A model generated the notes under the pieces. It saw nothing but the letters and a program-made list of their open reading frames with translations, was not told the origin of the DNA and did no database searches. A stretch of 7,217 nucleotides of DNA, taken from assembly GCA_020430865.1 (NCBI GenBank), contig JAGQIY010000659.1:1-7217 (forward strand), in the 5' to 3' direction. The stretch comes from Myxococcales bacterium (GTDB taxonomy: Bacteria > Myxococcota > Polyangia > Polyangiales > Polyangiaceae). Below, piece by piece: positions 1 through 5,524 of this stretch. Each line of letters opens with the position of its first letter. Position 1 is the first letter of the stretch. Made by a program: the position numbers and the translations under genes.

Positions 1-1824
1 CACGACGAGGAGACCCTCGCGGAGCCGAGACCGCGCTACACGAGCCGCCCAGACGAGCTGGGCGAGTCCGTGCCGGCGTTCCCGGCGGAGCGTGAGCTCG
101 GGAGCGATCCCACCGTGGACACCCTCGGGCTGCCGCGCAGCGATCCCCCTCGCCCGCTCAGTGACCATCCGCGCCCGCTCAGCGAACCGCCCAGCGTCAG
201 CACGCAGTCGACGCTCACCTCGACGCTGGTGCGGCGCCGTGAGGAGGCCGAGCGCGCTCGAGCGCTCAGCGTCGTCGCTGGCGCCGGTGCCCTCGCCACG
301 ATCATCGCGCTGCTGATCGGCGACACCGCGTCGCCTTCGCTGTGGGTGGCCATCGGCTGGCTCGCCGTGACCGCCATCGGCGCCGGCAGCGGCTTCGTGA
401 TGGACCGCATGGGTCATGCGATCGGTCCGCGGCGACTGCTCGCGATGGGGCTCCTTGCGACCATCGCGATCCTTGCGCTCATAGTCCACATCGGCGTGTT
501 CTCCCTGGCGGTCGTCCCGCTGTTCGTCGGCACCTACTACTTCGGCATGACCGACGCGCACCGCGATGGTTGGGCGGTGTTCGGGGTCGGGGCCGGCGGC
601 TACAGCTTGCTCGTCGTGCTCACGCTGCTCGGCGTGCTCAATCCATCGGACGCGGTGCTGTCGCTGCGCGAACCGCCAAGCCTGACGGCGGGCAGCATCG
701 CGGTGGTGATCGTCGGCTTCCTCGGGCTGACGCTGTGGCTCGCGCGGCGCACGCGCGTGGCGACGCTGGAAGCCATGGCACGAGTCGAGCGCGCCCAGCG
801 TCAGCTGCGAGGTCGTGAGGCGCTGCTCAACGAGGTGCGCGCAGACCTCGGGCGCGCCCTGGAGCACGCGAAGCTCGGGCGCTTCAGCGGGGAAGCGATC
901 GACGGCTACTTGCTGGGCGACGTGATCGGTCGCGGAGGCATGGGTGAGGTTTACCGCGCGGAACCGCTCGATGGCTCGGAGCCGGTGGCCTTCAAGGTGC
1001 TCCACGCCTTCGCCGCGGCGGAGCCGGCCCACGTGGAGCGTCTGATGCGGGAGTGCGCGATCACCCGCAACATGGACTCCAAGCACATCGTCCGCGTGCT
1101 GGGCTCTGGCAGGGCCCGCGATGGCACGCCCTATCTGGTGATGGAACTACTCAGGGGTCGGGATCTGGGGGAGCTGCTCCGGGAGACTCGGCGCCTGAGC
1201 CTGAAGCAGACCCTGGAGCTGACCGAGCACGTCGCCGAGGCGCTGAACGTCGCTCGCGCCCAGGGCGTGGTGCACCGCGACCTCAAGCCTCAGAACCTGT
1301 TCCGCTCGGAAGAGCCCGGCGGCGCGCTCTGGAAGGTGCTCGACTTCGGCGTCTCGAAGCTCCAGGGCTCCAACGCGACGCTGACCCGCGGCTCGACCAT
1401 CGGGACGCCGAGCTACATGGCTCCGGAGCAAGCTCGCGGCCGCGAGGTCGATCACCGCGCGGACATCTTCGCGCTCGGCGTGAACGTGTACCGCGCGCTG
1501 ACGGGGCGCCCCGCGTTCACTGGTCCCGACATGATGGCGACGCTCTACAACGTGGTGCACGTCCAGCCGGTGAAGCCCTCGGACGTGATCCGCCTCGGCA
1601 CTCCCGAGCAGGAACGAGCCATCAACCTGGTGCTGGCTCTGGCGCTGGCGAAAGACCCGGCGCGGCGCTTCTCCAGCGCGACGCTGTTCGCCGCCGCGCT
1701 GCGCGACGCTAGCCAAGGGCAGCTCGATCAGCGCCTCGAGGTGGACGCCGAAGCGCTGCTGCAGGCGCAACCCTGGGGTCGCGACGTCACCGAGCCCACC
1801 GAGAGCGTCCCGCCCCAGGGGTGA
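1..1824 (+). CDS. Membrane-anchored Ser/Thr protein kinase (5' partial)
   Basis: Eukaryotic-type (Hanks) Ser/Thr kinase that phosphorylates protein hydroxyl groups with ATP, predicted at the inner membrane with the kinase in the cytoplasm. The frame is open back to base 1, so the true start probably lies upstream; a GTG at 70 is the first usable start inside and is residue 1 for this numbering. Order seen: a Pro/Ser/Arg-rich disordered segment (1-60) with a degenerate heptapeptide repeat (21-41); about six hydrophobic helices (roughly 66-83, 90-110, 122-140, 143-157, 170-190, 205-226); a charged, probably coiled-coil linker (228-265); then the kinase (about 280-545). All key residues are present: glycine loop G287-R-G-G-M-G292, Lys309, helix-C Glu328, HRDLKPQN with Asp404, DFG 425-427, and the activation segment with a GT-P-SYMAPE motif ending at Glu453. 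It is an RD kinase and should be active. A short acidic/Gln tail follows. Many family members put the kinase first and the membrane part after; here the order is reversed. Kinase assignment is firm; ligand and substrate are unknown. Confidence 0.95.
   Translation, partial: HDEETLAEPRPRYTSRPDELGESVPAFPAERELGSDPTVDTLGLPRSDPPRPLSDHPRPLSEPPSVSTQSTLTSTLVRRREEAERARALSVVAGAGALATIIALLIGDTASPSLWVAIGWLAVTAIGAGSGFVMDRMGHAIGPRRLLAMGLLATIAILALIVHIGVFSLAVVPLFVGTYYFGMTDAHRDGWAVFGVGAGGYSLLVVLTLLGVLNPSDAVLSLREPPSLTAGSIAVVIVGFLGLTLWLARRTRVATLEAMARVERAQRQLRGREALLNEVRADLGRALEHAKLGRFSGEAIDGYLLGDVIGRGGMGEVYRAEPLDGSEPVAFKVLHAFAAAEPAHVERLMRECAITRNMDSKHIVRVLGSGRARDGTPYLVMELLRGRDLGELLRETRRLSLKQTLELTEHVAEALNVARAQGVVHRDLKPQNLFRSEEPGGALWKVLDFGVSKLQGSNATLTRGSTIGTPSYMAPEQARGREVDHRADIFALGVNVYRALTGRPAFTGPDMMATLYNVVHVQPVKPSDVIRLGTPEQERAINLVLALALAKDPARRFSSATLFAAALRDASQGQLDQRLEVDAEALLQAQPWGRDVTEPTESVPPQG
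106..192 (+). repeat. Degenerate heptapeptide repeat in kinase N-terminal region
   Basis: Within the disordered start of the kinase, three imperfect 7-residue units read LPRSDPP, RPLSDHP and RPLSEPP, which is a 21-nt period. The DNA word CGCCCGCTCAG occurs exactly at 151 and again at 172. Each unit has a serine followed by an acidic residue and prolines. This may be a flexible linker or an autophosphorylation tract; that role is inference. Confidence 0.6.
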
Positions 1825-1844
1825 CGCTGCTCGGCTTGCGAGGC

Positions 1845-2549
1845 TCAGAGCGCGTAGCGCAGGAAGAACTGGGCCTGCGCCGCGAAGTCCGACTCGGTCT
1901 CGATGCGTCCCTCGCCGCTCACCGTGGTGTCGTTCCACTTCCAGCTACCGTCGCCCTGGGCCTCGCCGTACTTGGGCAGCACCGTCGCGAGCATGCGGAA
2001 GGCGCCCCCGAGCTTGAGGTTGTCAGTCGCGTTGAGCTCCAGCCCGAAGCCAATGTATCCGACCGGATACGCTCCCTCGTCGGCGAGCAGCGTCTCTCCG
2101 TCCTGCAGCGCCTCGATACGCGTCCACTCGACGCCGCCTCCGAGCTCGGCATAAGGACTCACGATGAAGTCCGGCAGCATGCGGAAGCCGACGCCGACGG
2201 TGCCGTGGGTCGACACGCGGTCGAGCCCTTGCTCGTTCGTCTCTGGGGCCGCGCTGTAGAAGTCCAGGCCAACTTCCCCGAACACGTGCTTGTCGAGATC
2301 CAGAGTGCCGAACACTCCAACGCCGTTCATGCGGCAGTTGTCCCAGACCCCCTCCCCATCGGCGTGGCGAAAGCCGTAGCCACCGACGCGCGCCCCGAAG
2401 CCCGGTCGCAGAAAACCACCGGGGTAGGCTTCGCTCTCGGCGGCGGTGTCCTTGGCCGCGGGCGCCTCCTGCGGGGCGCTCTGCGCCGACGCCACCCCCG
2501 TCGCTGCCACCAACCCACCAACCACGCACATCGCCGCCAGTCGTCTCAT
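1845..2549 (-). CDS. Small outer-membrane beta-barrel protein (predicted)
   Basis: Predicted 234-residue secreted protein, probably inserted in the outer membrane. The start at 2549 is chosen because a perfect AGGAGG lies 5 nt upstream and because it yields a clean signal peptide: MRR, a hydrophobic core (L4-T17), and cleavage after A20-S-A22. The mature N-terminus (23-42) is a Gln/Ala/Glu linker. The rest alternates short aromatic/hydrophobic and polar residues with many glycines, as expected for amphipathic beta-strands joined by turns (for example GVGVFGTLDL, TVGVGFRML, GYIGFGLEL, and the last strand FFLRYAL). The C-terminal strand has hydrophobic residues at positions -1, -3, -5 and -7, resembling a BAM recognition signal, although it ends in Leu rather than the usual Phe. 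Size suggests a barrel of about eight strands. The gene converges on the kinase with a 20-bp gap. Function (pore, adhesin or structural) cannot be told. A longer TTG-started reading frame from 2624 exists but would bury the signal peptide. Confidence 0.85.
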   Translation of the reverse strand: MRRLAAMCVVGGLVAATGVASAQSAPQEAPAAKDTAAESEAYPGGFLRPGFGARVGGYGFRHADGEGVWDNCRMNGVGVFGTLDLDKHVFGEVGLDFYSAAPETNEQGLDRVSTHGTVGVGFRMLPDFIVSPYAELGGGVEWTRIEALQDGETLLADEGAYPVGYIGFGLELNATDNLKLGGAFRMLATVLPKYGEAQGDGSWKWNDTTVSGEGRIETESDFAAQAQFFLRYAL

Positions 2550-2878
2550 CACATCCTCCTCGCCCGAGCTCCGGGCCACCGCTCGGCCTTGCTCGCCGAC
2601 ATCCGTCGAGTCGCGTAAGAGCAAGCCGTGTGCCGGGCGGGGCCGTGCGACTTCCAGCGCGGAAACTCTACCCCGTCGACCGGCCCCGCGAACCGCGCGT
2701 CACACCTCCGCCAGCGACCGCTGTTCACGCACGAAAGCCCGGAAAAACAAGGAGAACGGCGATCTCGAAAATCGACACGAGGGATTGAACGCTCACCCCT
2801 GGAGCGGCAACCAATCGGGCCGACTCTGCGCGCCGCTCCCTCTACCGTTCGGCGTGCTCCTCGTGTACGCAGGCACAC
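2550..2878. other. Divergent intergenic region between barrel gene and unknown gene
   Basis: This stretch separates two divergently transcribed genes and must hold both promoters and leaders. It includes a locally A-rich patch around 2730-2790, less GC-rich than its surroundings, which is a reasonable place for a promoter of the downstream gene. I see no confident -35/-10 pair. No ATG occurs on the plus strand. Frames that cross it give Arg-rich translations typical of noncoding shadow reading in GC-rich DNA. On the minus strand a 17-codon frame starts at ATG 2602 without a ribosome binding site. I see no RNA gene, repeat array or terminator here. Confidence 0.6.
2555..2560 (-). promoter_or_regulatory. 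Shine-Dalgarno site of the beta-barrel gene
   Basis: The minus strand reads AGGAGG followed by five bases and then ATG at 2549. This is the strongest ribosome binding site in the window and decides the start of the barrel gene in favour of 2549 over the TTG at 2624. Confidence 0.85.
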
Positions 2879-3646
2879 GTGGAGAACACCAACGCGCTCG
2901 CCCCGGCGGAGCCAAGCACCGCCAGCTCCGCTCCCCGCGTCATTCCGCGCAGTGTCTGGGTTTGCGCGTTGCTGTCTGCTGCGGCGCGCTTCGCGCCGCT
3001 ACCGTTCCTCGACGACTTCATCATCGGGCGCATCCAGCGTCATCTCGTGGCCACCGCCTTGAAGCGCCACGGGCGCGCCCTGGACCGCCACCAGGTCGCT
3101 CCGCTGTACGAAGACCCGCAGGGCTGCGTCGCCGGCTGCCTCTCGCTGCTGGTCGAGTTGCCGCTCGCCATCCTGCTTTTTCCCATACGCAAACTCTGGG
3201 GGATCGTGAAGGCGATCCGAGGCTTCTCCAAGGACGTCGCCGATACGCTGCTACTCGCGCGCTGCATCGATCGCAGCCTCGAGCGCCCCTTGATGAACGA
3301 CGGCGCGCCCTCGGATCGACTCGGCCACGAGGCGCGCGCCGTGCGCCTCGCTCATTTCGAGGCTCTGGCGGGCACCGATCTCGAGCTGCTCCGACGCACA
3401 CTCCAGGGAGTGCTGCGCAAGACCGGCGCTCCTCGCCTGGCTCAGCGGTTGCTCCGCAAGGTGCGCCGCCAGGACCGCGACGTCGAAGCACCGGAGAGCC
3501 TGCTCGAGTCCGAGCCGGAGCTCGACGCCGACGTCGCCGAGCTCGACCGCGCCCTGCAAGGCGACGAGCTCCAGGCGCTATTCATCGCCTTCGACCAGCG
3601 CTTCGACGCGGCCCTCGAGCGCCGGCTCGCCGCTCCCCCCGCTTGA
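2879..3646 (+). CDS. Hypothetical protein, probably membrane-associated
   Basis: I do not recognise this 255-residue protein. The frame opens after a TGA at 2786 and the GTG at 2879 is its first plausible start; no convincing ribosome binding site precedes it, so a later start cannot be excluded. Third codon positions are strongly G/C, supporting real coding. Residues 1-22 are Ala/Pro/Ser-rich. A first hydrophobic stretch (about 25-46, containing W27 and a PLPFLDD motif) is followed by a basic helix. A second one lies at 83-105, beginning with C83 and C87 (GCVAGC) and ending in a basic Arg/Lys-rich turn. The remainder (about 110-255) looks helical, with alternating Arg-rich and acidic segments, the acidic part near 200-235. 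No catalytic motif or signal-peptidase site is apparent. Two membrane or interfacial segments with a cytoplasmic helical tail is the simplest reading. It precedes the hydrolase gene by 58 bp on the same strand, with a hairpin at its stop codon. Confidence 0.75.
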   Translation: MENTNALAPAEPSTASSAPRVIPRSVWVCALLSAAARFAPLPFLDDFIIGRIQRHLVATALKRHGRALDRHQVAPLYEDPQGCVAGCLSLLVELPLAILLFPIRKLWGIVKAIRGFSKDVADTLLLARCIDRSLERPLMNDGAPSDRLGHEARAVRLAHFEALAGTDLELLRRTLQGVLRKTGAPRLAQRLLRKVRRQDRDVEAPESLLESEPELDADVAELDRALQGDELQALFIAFDQRFDAALERRLAAPPA

Positions 3647-3660
3647 CGCGCCGTCAAGCG
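3640..3660 (+). terminator. Perfect 9-bp inverted repeat over a stop codon (possible hairpin or operator)
   Basis: The arms CGCTTGACG (3640-3648) and CGTCAAGCG (3652-3660) are exact reverse complements separated by the three bases CGC. The TGA stop of the upstream gene (3644-3646) lies inside the left arm. As RNA this forms a stable stem with a tight 3-nt loop. No T-run follows, so it is not a classical intrinsic terminator. As DNA it is a 21-bp palindrome 44 bp upstream of the hydrolase start and could equally be an operator with TTGAC/GTCAA half-sites. The symmetry is certain; the terminator label is a best guess. Confidence 0.45.
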
Positions 3661-3696
3661 CCGCACCCTCGCTGCTACGCGGCGGAACCGATATAC

Positions 3697-3701
3697 AGGA
3701 G
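3697..3701 (+). promoter_or_regulatory. Ribosome binding site of the alpha/beta hydrolase
   Basis: AGGAG sits three bases before the ATG at 3705. The spacing is shorter than usual, but no other start nearby preserves the N-terminal strand of the hydrolase fold, so it supports that start. Confidence 0.6.
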
Positions 3702-3704
3702 CCC

Positions 3705-4508
3705 ATGCGCATCAACGGTTGCGAGCTGTACGTTCAGGACACCGGGCGCGGCGTGCCCGTCGTCTTCTCCCATGGCCTGCTGTGGTCGGCGCGGATGTAC
3801 GCCGCGCAGATCAATGCCCTGGCGGGTCGCTATCGTTGCATCGCCTATGACCATCGCGGCCAGGGTCGCAGCGAGAGCCCGCGCGGCGACATTCTGGGCG
3901 GCCACGGCATCAGCATCGAGCAGGTGTACCTGGATGCCGTCGCGTTGCTCGAGGCCTTGGAGCTTGGCCCCTGTCACTTCGTCGGCCTGTCCATGGGCGG
4001 CTTCGTCGGCCAGCGCATCGCCGCGCGGCGCCCGGATCTGTTGCGTTCGCTGGTGTTGCTGGAGACCGCCGCCGATCCCGAGCCCAAGGCCAACCTGCCG
4101 AAGTACACGGCGCTCAACACCGTGGCGCGCTACGGCGGACTCGGCCTGCTGGCGGGCCAGGTCATGCCCATCATGTTCGGTGACAGTTTCCTCCAGGATC
4201 CAGAGCGCAAGCAGCTGCGCGCCCACTGGACCCGCCAGCTCAAGAGCAACCGCCGCAGCATCTACAAGGCCGTGAACGGGGTGATCTCCAGGGGGGACTT
4301 CTCCCAGGATCTCTCGAAGATCGAGGTGCCGACGTTGATCGTCCACGGCGCGGAGGACCGCGCCATCGTGCGGGAGCGCGCCGAGCGCCTCCACGCTGGC
4401 ATCGCGGGCTCCGAGTTCGTGCTGCTCCCCCGGGGCGGACACACGAGCACCGTCGAGGAGCCCGAGCTGATCAACGCCGAGCTCGAGCGTTTCCTCGCGG
4501 CTCACTGA
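3705..4508 (+). CDS. Alpha/beta hydrolase
   Basis: A 267-residue alpha/beta-hydrolase-fold enzyme of normal length for the single-domain family, predicted cytoplasmic as no signal peptide is present. Visible landmarks in order: N-terminal strands; the oxyanion-hole HG in the segment VVFSHGLLW (about 19-27); the YDHRGQGRS loop; the nucleophile elbow G94-L-S96-M-G-G99; a helical cap region (about 130-200); the acid in HGAED (Asp218); and the catalytic His246 in RGGHTS. The Ser96-Asp218-His246 triad is complete, so activity is expected. Overall pattern is closest to the group holding 3-oxoadipate enol-lactonases, non-heme haloperoxidase-like enzymes and generic esterases. Substrate cannot be assigned: no aromatic-degradation genes are nearby. 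It follows the unknown gene at 2879 and converges with the patatin gene, with 61 bp between stop codons. The start is ATG with AGGAG just upstream. Confidence 0.93.
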   Translation: MRINGCELYVQDTGRGVPVVFSHGLLWSARMYAAQINALAGRYRCIAYDHRGQGRSESPRGDILGGHGISIEQVYLDAVALLEALELGPCHFVGLSMGGFVGQRIAARRPDLLRSLVLLETAADPEPKANLPKYTALNTVARYGGLGLLAGQVMPIMFGDSFLQDPERKQLRAHWTRQLKSNRRSIYKAVNGVISRGDFSQDLSKIEVPTLIVHGAEDRAIVRERAERLHAGIAGSEFVLLPRGGHTSTVEEPELINAELERFLAAH

Positions 4509-4569
4509 GGGCCCTCCCGGATCGCGGAGTTCCCCGGCGCAGTGCAGTCTGCCCGACCGCGCAGCGAGA

Positions 4570-5403
4570 CTAGCCGAGCTGATCCATCAGCCAGCGGGCG
4601 CGGTCGCGTCCCATCGCCACGCCTTCGCGCACCTTCCCTGGATCACGCGTGAGTCGCGACAGGGGCATGCCTTTCGGCGGATCCACCAGGATGACTTCGC
4701 CGGCGTCCACGGCCTCCCGCAAGCGACGCATCACACCGTTGTGCAGGTGGTGCTGGTTCAGCGAGAGGTCGCGGATCGACTCGGGCACGATCAGCCGCAC
4801 CGCGAGCCGCTCCCACAGCACGGGCGGCGGCTTGGAGGTTTGCATGGGGCGAGTGAGCACCACGACCACCGGGCCGTTGACGTCCACGTCGATGGGTTCC
4901 TCGAAGCAAGCGGGACAGCTCACGCCGCCGTCGATGTAGCCGCGGCCCTCCACCTCGACGATGCGGTTGTAACCCACGGGCAGCGCGAGCGCCGCGCGCA
5001 GCCACTCCACCAGGGTGTCTTCCTGGGGGCGCACCAGACGCATGCGGGCGTCGGCGACGTCCGTTACCGTGAGGAACAGCGCCGGGTCGCCCTGGGTCGC
5101 GCGCTCGAGGTCGAGCAGCTTGCTCGGCATGATCACGTTGTCGAGCATGTCGTCCACGCCGAGCCCCGGCGGCCCCCAGGGCGTGAACTGGCGCCGCCAG
5201 CTGATGAAGCGCGAGCTCGGCACGTGATCGGTCCACAGGTCCACGCAGGTGTCCATCTGGTGGGCGGCGAAGAACGCAGCGTTGATGGCCCCCGATGAGG
5301 AGCCAATCACGGCGTCCACGGGCACCGCGGCTCGCTCGAGTTCCTGCAGCAAGCCCGCGGCGTAGGCCGCGCGCACCCCGCCTCCTTCCAGCACCAACCG
5401 CAT
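4570..5403 (-). CDS. Patatin-like phospholipase
   Basis: A 277-residue patatin-domain protein, predicted to hydrolyse acyl esters of phospholipids or other lipids with a Ser-Asp dyad. The ATG at 5403 is chosen because the family begins within a few residues of the glycine-rich oxyanion loop, here LEGGGVRAAYAAGLL (5-19). The frame stays open upstream to 5526 but that extension does not resemble the family. The nucleophile elbow is G34-S-S36-S-G38 with Ser36, and the catalytic Asp is D158-G-G160. Two details are unusual: the oxyanion loop reads GGGVRA where GGGxRG is typical, and the catalytic Asp-Gly-Gly is followed at once by a C163-P-A-C166 motif. There is no signal peptide or membrane helix, so it is probably cytoplasmic or peripheral. 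No strong ribosome binding site precedes the start. It is transcribed divergently from the propeller protein and convergently with the hydrolase. The family is confident; the lipid substrate is unknown. Confidence 0.92.
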   Translation of the reverse strand: MRLVLEGGGVRAAYAAGLLQELERAAVPVDAVIGSSSGAINAAFFAAHQMDTCVDLWTDHVPSSRFISWRRQFTPWGPPGLGVDDMLDNVIMPSKLLDLERATQGDPALFLTVTDVADARMRLVRPQEDTLVEWLRAALALPVGYNRIVEVEGRGYIDGGVSCPACFEEPIDVDVNGPVVVVLTRPMQTSKPPPVLWERLAVRLIVPESIRDLSLNQHHLHNGVMRRLREAVDAGEVILVDPPKGMPLSRLTRDPGKVREGVAMGRDRARWLMDQLG

Positions 5404-5524
5404 GGCGGGTGAAGCTACTGAGACCCCCCGGAGCGCGGCAATCGAAAACACACCGACCAACTGTCCGTTTGGTGGCAAGACTGGTAGTTTTTCGGCCGTG
5501 GCTCCCTCACGCACTCTCCGCTCC
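5404..5524. promoter_or_regulatory. Divergent promoter region between patatin and propeller genes
   Basis: This 121-bp gap must supply promoters for both flanking genes. It contains the lowest-GC patch nearby (about 5440-5492, including runs AAAACA and TTTTT). An inverted repeat ACCAA (5456-5460) and TTGGT (5469-5473) is separated by 8 bp and could be a regulator site. No confident -35/-10 hexamers or Shine-Dalgarno sequence for either gene can be named. Confidence 0.4.

Noticed and set aside
1825..1844. Possible bidirectional terminator between the kinase and barrel genes
   Set aside because: Only a 4-bp CTCG/CGAG pairing with a 5-nt loop can be found and there is no T-run.
1821..2618. Plus-strand frame starting at a GTGA overlap with the kinase stop, suggesting a coupled downstream gene
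   Set aside because: The overlap looks attractive, but the opposite strand has a perfect AGGAGG, a signal peptide and barrel-like strands. The plus frame is its antisense image without recognisable features.
3692..3697. TATACA as a -10 element that would make the hydrolase transcript nearly leaderless
   Set aside because: No -35-like hexamer occurs at the expected distance, and AGGAG lies right after it, arguing for a transcript that starts further upstream.
2446..4275. Plus-strand open frame of 609 codons crossing the intergenic region and two genes
   Set aside because: The translation is Arg/Pro/Ser-rich and low in hydrophobic order. It runs out of frame through the unknown gene and the alpha/beta hydrolase, both of which have better codon usage.
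3675..4505. Minus-strand frame opposite the alpha/beta hydrolase
   Set aside because: Antisense shadow of a gene with a complete catalytic triad.
4507..4516. Palindrome GAGGGCCCTC at the end of the alpha/beta hydrolase gene
   Set aside because: The symmetry is perfect but has no loop, so it cannot form a normal hairpin. A 10-bp GC palindrome is not surprising in this composition.
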